Source: Talpa occidentalis | Taxonomy: Eukaryota > Chordata > Mammalia > Eulipotyphla > Talpidae | Length of the DNA: 64,000 nt | Assembly: GCF_014898055.3 (NCBI RefSeq) | Contig: NW_023601104.1 | Coordinates: 76,429,106-76,493,105 of the forward strand | Direction: 5' to 3' | Shown: positions 24,886 through 36,800 of the stretch, piece by piece | Numbering within the stretch: the stretch's first letter is position 1 | How the letters are laid out: every line of letters starts with the position of its first letter | Notes under the pieces: generated by a model | The model's input: only the letters and a program-made list of their open reading frames with translations | The model's database searches: none | What the model was told of the DNA's origin: nothing | Made by a program: the position numbers and the translations under genes

Positions 24886-27800
24886 ACAAGCCTTTTCTTT
24901 TCCTATATTCTAAACTTTGGTGAGCCAGCAAAACCAAGTCTAATTAATTCTGGACCTGCACTAGTTTATTTCAAATGCCCAAGTCACATGTGTCTAAAGA
25001 CTACTGAACTGTGCTAGTCTAGGTGTCCTTCAACCAGTTTACCTAGTGGTAAATATTGTGTACTCAATGACTGTATGGCCAACGACACCTAACCTCTTAT
25101 ACCTTATAGTGGTTATGTACACCCTACACACAGCTAAAAGTCATTAACTCATTTATTCAATAAACACTATTTCATCTTTCAGTGCAATTTATGAGATTTT
25201 TTTTTTTTCTAAACTGACTTTTTGTTCTGATTTCCAACAGTGTGCTCTGCTCTTCTCACCACCAAATCATCAGTCCAACAGCATGTGTCTCTTAGTGGAA
25301 GCAGGGAAGAGGGAAGGTGTGGCCTGTTTTACATTATCTCATGGTATGAAAAATCTCATTTAAACTAAATCTACCCCTGAAAGTCTCTGAAACAGGCCCC
25401 AACAAGAAAAACAATGTATCTGACTGTTTTGACTGGACCTTTTGTGTCCACAGCCTTGCAAAGACCCATAAACAAGTCTAAACATATGTTCATATACCCC
25501 ATCTCATACTTACTTCACTTCAAAAATTCACTTAGCAGAACAGCAGATGGATTTGCTATTGCTCTTGGAACCACACTCCATAATAACATAGTGGAATTTG
25601 TATTACTTAAACACCAATCTTATATAACTATTTTCTATTACTCATATCCTCCACTTATGATGCCATATCCTATACCACAACTGCTCTATTCTTTTTGTCA
25701 TAAATTTTTAACAAGGACCTAGACATGAGTTTGGATAGCAGCATACAGAATGAAAACAGCATGTATTTCACATTCTAGTTTTATTACCATCCATGACATG
25801 TCCGGTAACCCTTTAAATGAGAATATTATCTATATGCAGTTCTCATAATTCATGAAGATTCAATGAGGAATTAAACTTAAAAACACATTAATTACATTTC
25901 CTTTGCCCAATTCATTAAGTCCTTAAAAATCTTTCCTTTGATTCATAGTTCATTTTTTTAAAACTAATGAGGAAAATCAGTATTTTTAGATCACACTGTA
26001 GAGTTGTAAATTAAAAATAAAGTGTCAAATCAATTATTAACCACATTACCTGCACAAATTTGGGAGGAAATTTCTGTCTAAGGTCTAGGAGTAAAGCATC
26101 CACACGCTGTCTCTGGAAAATAGAGCTTGGTTCTTCTTTCCTTTTAGCTTTAGGTTTGACTTTCTCTATTAAAATACAAACCAAATTAAAGCTGTCTCTA
26201 ATAGTAGGGGGTCTTATATTTTACAAATATTTGCCCTCCATAAATATACTCAAACTTCATTATTTTTAATGGCTGCTATTCAAAATATAATCTTCCCAAA
26301 TAAATTAAATATAGCATAAGCATAGAAGTATTCTAACTTTCCCTGTTAAATGAAATTTATATTCTAACATTTAAAAAGCCAATGTCTTTTAAAGATATTT
26401 CAATTTTTACCATGTAAGCATGGACATAAATTTCAAAATTACCTAAGTCCCAATCCATATTATTGGTTTGAAATTGTCTTGTACATACTATAAGTAAGTT
26501 AGTCTTTTCCCGAAATCTAATAGGTGTAAACGGAAATGTGATTTTCTTAAAACTCCAAGCTACCACACTTAGTAATGAAGACAAAAATTCACTGAAAAAT
26601 AAAACAAGTTAAACAGAAGATCATGAAGACAGGAAAGAAAAGAACTTGCAAGGGAAATTCTTACATTAATCACATGTGAAACTTTCCCAGGAAGGAGGTG
26701 TATTGTGGAACTGTCTCTTAATGAAGGGTTCCAGTTTTACTCCAAACATTTCATTAGGGTGGACAAACAGCACCTGGGAGAAGTCTAGTCAACTGATGCA
26801 AGCTTTCCTATGCCAAAGGTTGCTGCCTACAACTACTAAGAATAAATACAACTTGGGCCTCCCCGGTGGCGCAGCGGTTGAGCACTGGGTTGTGAAGCTG
26901 CCCGCAGCCTCTGCAGTGCAGGTTAGATCCTCGGCTGCTCCCTGGCCACTGGAGGAGGGTCCCACATGGCGTGCAGACCTCTCCTGCCGCCCGCTGCTCC
27001 CCTCAGCAGTGCACCTCGGTCCTTCTGCCTGCTCTGCTCCCCGCTCTGGCTCTGGTGAATTCTCTTACCCTCCCACGCTTCTGACTATACCCAGTGCTTG
27101 CATAAATCAATCAATCAATCAATCTTAAAAAAAAAAAAAAAAAGAATAAATATAACTACACCTGAAAGACCATTCATTCCAAAGGTCTGAATTCTATTTA
27201 AAGTTTGCATTCCTGCAGCAATTTATTCTGAGCTGCTATTTCTCAGCAAAGGAAATTCAGATGGCAGGCACACTAGTATAGATATATTTCCAGAAATACT
27301 TTTACTGATAAGTGAGGTACAAGACAAGGAATGGGTTAGCGGTTATAGAACCTAGAGAATGTACAATCAAGACAGGTAATTACATGGAAAGATCAGAAAA
27401 CAGACTGGTTATCTGAAGATAAGGCTCTAACAGCACCTTTCCTACTTTTAATATTGGGGGGGATTTGGGTTCAGATTACAAAATGACTGAAGATAGGTAA
27501 ACAAGAAATATCATTACTCATTCCTCATCACTGATTTGCTCTGTATGGGAAATAGCTCTAATAGGAAAGCTATTATTACTACATCTAGTTACATGAGTTA
27601 TAGTTGACAATGCCATTATCCCATGAAGAGTCTTCATATGGAGAAGTAAAATACACTCAGAAATCATCAAGTCTTTTTCTTAAAGAAAACAACACTCAGA
27701 AAGCCAAGGGATTTAAGAGGGTCTAGGGGTCCAACATACCTTGCTCTTCATGATCTTTGAAGTGCCACCAATACCCTTTGGAAGGATGGTATCGACAGTA

Positions 27801-30800
27801 TGACATAGCTTCATCAAAAGCTGACTGAATGCCATGCACTGCAGTAAGCTTGTAAAAAGAAACAAATCGCGAATTTCTCATTAGTTCAACCAAAATTTCC
27901 AAAGTACTCACAAAATATTATATATGCAAGATAGTAATCTCATTTTTCAGAACCTAAATCAGTTGGAGCTGTAATATATACTTTTAACATGAAGATGGCC
28001 CAGAACAACCAGGGTTCAAGATATTTTAAGTTTATACTTTACACCAACTTAACCAAGGAGGGAAACTTCTATTTGATTCTTAGAAGCAAGATAACTCAAT
28101 TATAAGCTTTCTTTAGTGTTTAAGGAATGTGAAGATACTTACCACTCTAGAGTTTATAACTGATCCCAAGTCTGGTGCCTGATAGATCACTCCAGCAATG
28201 ATATAATAATCAGCCATCGGGATAACTAAGGCAGTTTTAGGGGGGAAAAATTGTTTATGAATATATGCAAACAAGCTGCTTAGCAGATTTCCATAAAAAG
28301 AACTAAAATTTGCCCTTTTCCATGTTAAAGCTTAAAGACACATTTTGGCAATTCCTGTTTTTATAAATAAAGTTGTATTAGAAGCCACACCCATTAATTT
28401 ATATTATTACCTAGGGCTGCTGTAGCACTTGGTGAGCAGTTGTAACAGAGGCCATAAGGCCCACAAAGCCTATAGTTACTCTGGATATTCACAGAAAAAA
28501 ACTGACAACTCCTACCCCAGAGGAGTGCTTCTCAAACTTTTAATGTGCATCTGAATCACCTGAATATCTTGCTAATATGGATTCACAAAATCTGAAGTGA
28601 TCCAATGCTACTCTCAATCGTACTTAGGGGCAACCATACATTTGAGGAGATATTTGTTTAGGTTTTCTATTTCTTCATCCAGTTTTGGATGACTGCAGAG
28701 TTAAAGGAATTTGTCCATCTCTTCTAGATTGTTGAATTTGTTGGCCTATAAATGTTCATAGTAATCTCTGATTATCCTCCGGATTTCTGCTGTGTCTGTT
28801 GTCATTCTTCCTCCTTCATTTATATTCCTATTTCTTTGGGCAAAACCAACTTTTAGAACCCCAATTTTTTCAGCAAGTCATTCTCTGTACTCAATACTAG
28901 GGTGAAGATTGCCCCTAAATGTACTGTTGAAGGTATATAACTGGGAGATGCAGCTAGTGATCTCTGGAATATGTGACTAGCTCTTTCATTCAAGTCTGAA
29001 TTCTATACAGTTCAATATGTTTCTAAAGTAAGTTTCTGTTTGGTAGTATAACCCAGTTAAGACTTTTGGTTGAATATATCCATTAGAACTTCCAACTGAT
29101 CCTCTATGAATTTGGTGTAACTACATCTACTATATATTTCATAATAGAATTAGACTCAGTAGACTGAGATGAGAAGGAATATTACTCAGAATGCTCAAGA
29201 TCCAGTTGGAACAGCTATGCTCAATAGGAAGAGGTGTCTTCAATATAGTGAGTTACTCTATCAGTGCTTAGAATTGCTGTTGGCATGCTGGAAGACTCCA
29301 GATGTCCAAGCAACAACCAGTGGAACTTGGCTTTTGAAACATTTCATAAATGATAGTTATGGCTAATATACCACCCTGCCTAGACAATTTGTACAAATGC
29401 TATGAATTTCCTAGAGATTTTGGAATTTCTTCAGGCAAAAGTGCCTACCTGATTAGCCTTAATAAAAATTCTGGACTTGACTCAAGCATCTCAAATGGAT
29501 TTCCTTGAATAAAGATACTACACACATGGGACTACATTTCACTACTGGAGAGAGGGTACACTTGATGTTGTCCCTTGCAGGACAACAAATTTAGGTATGT
29601 CTATATGCTGAGCCTGCTGAGTCCTCTCAGCAAAGCACTGAACATGTTACCTCGTCTTAGAGATATCCCCAAAACAACCCAATCCAAAAAAAATAAGAAC
29701 ATACAGTGGTATGTATCATGTATCATGGTATTTTAAGAAGAAAATAATGTCTGAAGTTTACACATTTTACCTTGGGTAGGGGACTGCCGCTGTTGTTTCC
29801 GAACGATAAAAAGAATGGGTTCTTGAGCATGTAAAAGAATGTATTCCACTCCAACCATCTGACTGAAAACAGAAAACAAACATCCAGATTTATAAAATGC
29901 CTACAATTTTGTAGAACACACAAGTTGTTAAACAAAAATAGAGCAAAAATTTAAATAGGATTGGAACTACCTATGTAGTTGCAAAAAAATGGTTGTTCAA
30001 TAAAACTGGCTATTTTCCTAGTTAGGCAGAATACAGAGAAAGATTTGGTTTTTAAACAGAATTTCTCTACAAAAACTCAAGATAACCTTAATTCTGAGTT
30101 CATGACTGAAATGAAGAGCATACATTACAAAATGGCAACCAAAATACTATGCTTCCTAAGATCTACAAATATATTTAAAACATACAAATATACATGAAGA
30201 CTACCCATCCTGACTCTACATCTCAACTATATATTTTACCCGACTAGAAAACATCAAAAATATTATCCTAGACCCAACAAACCTTTTAATCTGACAGACT
30301 GCTTAAAAGTATCAACTTGTCTTAATAGTCGTAAATATTTGCCTCGTAACAAAAACTATTTAAAATACTAGAAAATTTTAATTTCATAAGCTTCCCTAAT
30401 GTTCAGCTGCAAATGACCAGATGAAAAATTATATGGTTGTTTCAGAAACTTTTGTAATTGTAATAAATTCTTAATTATTTGGTATCCTAAATTTAAAGAA
30501 ATCTGCTTCACATTTGTTTAGCTAAAATTTCATTTCTCATATAAAGAAAAATCTACTATAAATCAGACTATGCTTTTAAGATATTAAATTAGATGCAGAA
30601 AAGACAATACGTATGGTTATCTTGTTGAGGACAATAGTTGAACTATTAAAATCACTCATTAGATCTACATCTATATTTTAATTGAATGATGCTATAAGAA
30701 ATTTTGCAGAAAAACTTCCTAGGATATAAGTGACGCTATCTGTCTCTCAACAGCCACAAAGGACTGGATTCCAAGACTCCCACAGGCACCAAAATCCATG

Positions 30801-33800
30801 GATGCTCAAGTTCCTTATAAGAAATCATATAGTATTTACAAAAAACCCACACTCATCCTTCTGTAGACTCTAAATCATTTGCAATTACTTATAATACCTA
30901 AAAGAAGTTAAATGCTATATAGTTGTTATACTATATATTTTCAGAAAATAACAATAAGAAAATAGTCTATACATGTACAGACACAACCATCATAGGCTTA
31001 ACTCCATAGCACAGCTGACCCTTGAACAAGGGTTTGAACTGCATGGGTCCACTTCCAGGTGGACCTATATCCCATATCCATGGATTGTGCAATCCATGGA
31101 CTCAAGCAACCATTGGTGTCCACTGTTTGAATCCATGAATGCAGAACTGGTAGACACAAAAGGCTGACTGTATTAATAATTGTTCTGTACGTCAAACTTG
31201 CATAAACTGAAAACTATTTCTTCCAAAATTTTCTATCTTGTACTTCTTGATTAATTCATTCACACAGTTGGAAAGTACCATTCACTGCAAAATCTATACT
31301 TGGGCAAAGAGGCTTCATTCTCACAATAACTTACTTTAAGTGTTCTAATGTTAACCTCTGCATTTTGACCACTTCATTATTGCATGTCCTGTCATAAAAA
31401 GGATTACTTCTTTCTGAAAAGTAATCCAGGACACTTCCACTGTTCAAAATAGGAATCCAGGAACTGTCAACCCAAGAGATTCCCAGCAGATTATCTATAA
31501 AAAAGAAACAAAATGATAAAGTATGACAAAATAGAACAAAATCGAATTCAACAGACTTTTACTAAGTATCTATGTAGTAAGGCACTATGATAATAAGGAT
31601 AACATGGATCTTAACCTACAATATTCTTACAGTCTAACATGATAAAGAAAGCAGAGACAACACTACACTATAACAAATGTTTAAACAAATGTGTTATTAT
31701 AGCACAGCTGAGTAGAATACTTTACCTGTAGGTGAATACTTTACCTGTAGGTACAGGAGGAGATGGATTTCAACATTGTGCATTAAAAAGTAAATAGAGG
31801 GGGCGGAGCAACATGGCGGCGAGGAGACACTGCGAGTAAGATCTCCCATTAAAAAAAGTTAATAGGGAGGAAAAGCGGCAGGTCCCAGAGAGAACCGGGA
31901 CACGGAAGATAAACGGGTGACTCCAGCAAACTACCCGAAGAAGAAAGTGGCCATAAAAGAGACTAGAAGGGAGGGAAGCGCAGAACCCTGCTCCCCTCCC
32001 CCGCCCACAGAGTTGGCACTCTCCGACCGGCAGAGAGGAGGGAAACAACAAACCAAAACGACCCACAAGAACAAACGACAAACGACGCAGCAAGCGGGAC
32101 TGTGAGTGTGCAGCCACCACAACCCCATGAACGGGAGCTGTGGAGAACCCTGCAGGATTCGCCGCCGCCGCGGTGAGCGAACGGCTCCGGGCGCCATTAG
32201 AGAAGAACAAAGACCCCGGGAGACGCGCACACAGCCCGGGCTGCCGGTGAGCTTGCGCGGGAAGGTGGCGCGCTTGGCACGCTTGAAAAGAAAACGCGGA
32301 CCGGGATCGCAGCGGCCCAGGTCCCCGCGCCTGCGACCTAGGCTTGCGGGGAGACGCGCGAGGTCCTCACTGAGGTGAAGGTCCCTCCCTGAGTAAGCAG
32401 GAACCAGGCGCCCAGGCACGGGAGCGGGTGCAAAAGGCTCCATTCCCGCGCCACTGAACTGGGCTACAGCCCGCGTCCTGGACCTGAGGGCTTTGAACTG
32501 AGACCCGGGGCAAGAAATTAGGGGCGTGGGTTCCCCACGACCGTGGGGCACAAGGCAGACACAGCACCCCAAAGCTGTTGAGGTTTACCCTACCATACCC
32601 GCTCTTTCCTGTCCCACGGGGTGGGGGGGCGAAAACAGCCCCCCAAGGACAATAGGAGAGATCTCTGGCGCCACCTAGCGACCAGGAAAAAAAGTCACTA
32701 ACACCCCATAGAACAGGCAATTCTTAAGACTGCTTGAAAAGGGCAGAAGGCTTCTGGAGGACCCAGTGGCCAGCCGGGAAGTTAGCCCACCCCATGCCAG
32801 GCCCCTTCCGACCAGCAGTCTGAGCCCACAGAGGGAGCAGGCACCCACGTCCGGGGCAGACCGGGGGCGCAGAAGAGTGTGCTGAAACCGGAGGCGCAGG
32901 GACTGCATCCCGCTTCACCATTTTAGAACAGGACATTTCTTCAGTAAAAAACTGCCTAAAACCAGCAGAAAGCTCCCCCAGAAGACAGAGATGGCTCCTG
33001 GAAGAGCCAGAGGGGAGCGGAGAAGTTCACCCAAGATGCCAGTCAGTCCGAGCAACACAGTGTCCCAACGCATATGACAAATTAGAAAACAGACAGTAGG
33101 GAGTAGAAGAACCACACGCAACCTAACAACTCCTCAGGAAAGAAGCACACCACAAAAAGAAAACCACTCCCCAGATTGCAACGACAGACTTGGAGAACTT
33201 CTGAGCCTTCCAGAAAGAGAATTTAAAATTGCCATGATTAAAAAAGTGATAGATCAGAAGAAGGAAATAGAGTCCCTAAAGAGGGAAATAAAAGAAATGC
33301 AGGAGATCAAAGAATTAATGGAGGAACTAAAGAACTCTGGGAAAAGCAATGAAAGCAGAATAGATGAAATGGAAGAACGAATAAGTACTCTTGAAGACAC
33401 AGAAATAAAAAGAACCAAAACAGAAAAGGAAAGAGAAGTACGAAGGAAAAAGAATGAAGAAAGACTTCGGGAACTATCTGACTCCATGAGGAAAGGAAAT
33501 ATAAGAGTTATAGGAATTCCAGAAGGAGAGGAGAGAGATGTAGGAACAGAGAAAATATTCCAGGAGATAATTGAAGAGAACTTCCCAAATGCGAAGAACG
33601 AGCTGAAAATGATATACAAGAAGCAAGAAGAACACCAAACTTCCACGACGAAAGGAAAAACACAGCAAGACACATAATAGTAAAGCTCCCAAGAATCCAG
33701 GACAAGGAAAAAATAATGAAGCTGACAAGAGGGAAGACACAGATAACATTCAAAGGAAAACCAATCAGGCTGACATCAGACTTCTCTGAAGAAACACTAC

Positions 33801-36800
33801 GGGCAAGGAGAGAGAGGAGACATAGTCAACAGACTTCAAGAAAACAGATGCCAACCAAGAATACTCTATCCCGCAAAGCTCTCTTTCCTCCATGAAGAAA
33901 GAATATGGACCTTCCCAGACAAAGAGAAACTCCGGAATTTCATTACGACTAAACCCCCACTCCAAAAAATACTACAAGGAATCCTAAAGCCAGAACCTCA
34001 GAGGGACGAATAACAACGAAAAGAAGACCAAAAAAAAAAAGTTATTAAAAGAATAAATAAAATCAAAGAAAGACAAACATAATAGCAAATACAGATGCTA
34101 ACATATGGAATCACAAAAAATCCCGAATAGCCAAAGCTCTCCTGAAAAAAAAAAGAAGGAATGGAGGCATCACACTCCCAGACTTCAAACTATACTACAA
34201 AGCCATAATCATTAAAACTACATGGTATTGAACAAGAACAGACATACAGACCAATGGAATCGAATAGAAAATCCAGAAATAAACCCACAGATTTATGGTC
34301 AACTAATCTTTGACAAGGAGCAAAGACTATGCATTGGAGCAAAGAAGGTTTGTTCAATAAATGGTGCTGGGAAAACTGGGTCGCTACATGCAAAGAATGA
34401 AGCTTGACCATTACCTCACACCATACACAAAAATCAACTCAAAATGGATTAAAGAACTAGACATAAGACCTGAAACCATAAAATACATAGAAGGAAATAT
34501 AGGCGAAACACTACGGGATTTGCACATCAAAGACATCTTTACAGACACATCACCCAAAGCAGTGATAGTGAAGGCAAAGATAAACAGCTGGGACTACATC
34601 AAATTAAAAGCTTCTGCACAGCAAAAGAGACAATAACAAAAACAAAGAGAAACCCCACCAACTGGGAGAACATTTTTGCACCCAACACTAATGATAAAGG
34701 ACTGATCACAAAAATCTGCAAAGAGCTGATGAGACTCAGCAACAACAAAGAAAATAATCCAGTCAAAAAATGGGCAGAAGAGCTAAAAAGAAACTTCTCT
34801 GAAGAGGAAATGCAAATGGGCAACAGGCATATGAAAAAATGTTCAACATCACTTGTCATCAGGAAATGCAAATCAAAACTACCATGAGATACCATCTCAC
34901 ACCAGTGAGAATGGCACATATTAAAAAAACTAGCAACAACAAATGTTGGCGAGGTGTGTGGAGAAAAAGGAACTCTTCTGCACTGTTGGTGGGAGTGCAA
35001 ACTGGTCCAACCACTATGGAGAGCTGTGTGGAGATTTCTGGACCTACTAACATAGAGTTTCCATATGATCCAGCAATTCCACTCCTAGGTATTTACCCAA
35101 AGGACACAGAAACATCAATTCCAAAGAGCACCTGCACCCCTATGTTTATAGCAGCACTGTTACAAATAGCTAAGCTTTGGAAACAGCCCAAATGCCCAAA
35201 AATAGATGACTGGATCAAGAAGATGTGGTACATATATACCATGGAATATTACTCAGCATTCAAAAAAGATAAACACATGCAATTTGTAGCAACATGGATG
35301 GCGCTGGAAGGGATCATGCTCAGCGAAATAAGCCAAAAAGAAAAAGAAAAATACCGGATGGTCTCACTCATAGCAGGAATCTAGAAAACTTAAATAAGGG
35401 ACCAGGAAAATGAATATAAGAAAGTGAAAATCAAAATCAACAAAAAACTATGAACCAGAGACACTTTTTGGGGGTGGGGGAGGGGAAGGATTGGGTCAGA
35501 ATGGGGCGTTTGCAATTATATGGGGAATATAAAAATAAAATTTATTATTTAAAAAAAAAAAGTAAATAGAGGTTAACCATAGAGAAAAGTGGCAAAGTAA
35601 TTCTAAGTAGAAAAAATATATATGCAAAGATAAGAAAACATAATAGTATAGTATGTTTAGGGAGTAATATGATTAGGTGAAGAAAGCAGTCATATTGCTT
35701 CACATTTTAAAGCAGGATTAAATCTCAAATTTTTCAAAATACAAAAGAAAAAAAATAGGGTAAGCAGAGCTAGATACCATTAAGTAATAAGCTTTTATTG
35801 GTTAGACTATTGGCTACAATGTTTCACACTAATGGCTATACTAAATCCCACTAGGTCTGACACAATCACCAAAATGCTTATGCAAAATGTTCAAAGGAGG
35901 GCCCCGTGGCACAGCAGGTTGAGCGCTGTGCTGTGCTTGAGCGCTGTGCTGTGAAGCTGTCTGTAGCCTCTGCATTGAGGGTTCGATTCCCAGCTGGCCA
36001 GGGAGATTCCCACACAGCGTGGCAGACCTCTCCTGCCTCTCCCGCTGCTCCCCTCAGCAGTGTCTTCAGCCCATCTGGCTGTTCTGCTCCCCGCTCTGTC
36101 TCTGGTGAATTCTCTCACCCTCCTGTGCCTCTGACTGTACCCCAGTTCTTGTATAAATAAATCTTTAAAAAAAAAGTTCAAAGGAAAAAGAACTGAAAAC
36201 TTCAACCTCTCCTATACTGCAATCTCTTCTGGCATTTTTCAAAAAAGTCAGACCTAATCCAATCTGACAAGCAGTTCTGAGCAAAATTAATCAAATGAGA
36301 TAAAACATGCTACATGCATTATAAAAGAGGAAACTGATGAAGTATGTTAATGACCAAATCAGTCCAGACCATAAGATATTCATCACAAATACGTCCTGTC
36401 ATAATGAAATATATAAGAAACCAGGAAATTAACATTTTCAGGAAAAACCAGATTTTCTAATGAAAAATAAGGATAATCATTTTCAGTTTTAAACACTACA
36501 GTTACTAGCTTTGTTTAAAGCAATGTTTACACACTTCTTATTTCCTTAGGAATGACTATTTAGGAGGACTTGCAGAAAGGCAATTTTTGGTTTATTTCTC
36601 ACTTAAATAGCAGAAACTAACACTTACAGATCATTTCAGCATAGACAAAGGAACAACCTGAAGAGACTACTAATTAGCCAATAAATGTGGACATGAGGTG
36701 ACTAGGAACTGGTAGAAAGTAATGCCAATGCACAAGAAGAAAAGGACAGAAGGGATATTTTTAGGAGGAAAAAAATAATTTCCTGAATGACCAATTATAA

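Larger units (their letters stand above)
21868..26049 (-). other. MED6: MED6 intron 6
   Basis: A 4.2-kb intron carrying the SINE at 22825 and the (TA)n tract at 24849. A stretch at 23270-23620 is possibly a solo LTR, with an ACTAATAAATCCTGCC-type polyadenylation region. The LTR reading is weak because no matching ends were found. Confidence 0.7.
31801..35556 (+). mobile_element. L1 retrotransposon with intact 5' end, internally deleted, in MED6 intron 1
   Basis: A perfect 16-bp target-site duplication (AAAAAGTAAATAGAGG at 31785-31800 and 35557-35572) bounds a 3.76-kb element. It has a GC-rich 5'UTR (31801-32990), a damaged ORF1 (32991-34012), then only the last third of ORF2 (about 34090-35384), a 3'UTR and a poly(A) tail. 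A full-length mammalian L1 is 6-7 kb, so the endonuclease and most of the reverse transcriptase are missing. The 3'UTR differs from the L1 tails at 3.2 and 13.2 kb, suggesting a different, younger subfamily. It cannot move by itself. It lies antisense to MED6. Confidence 0.95.
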
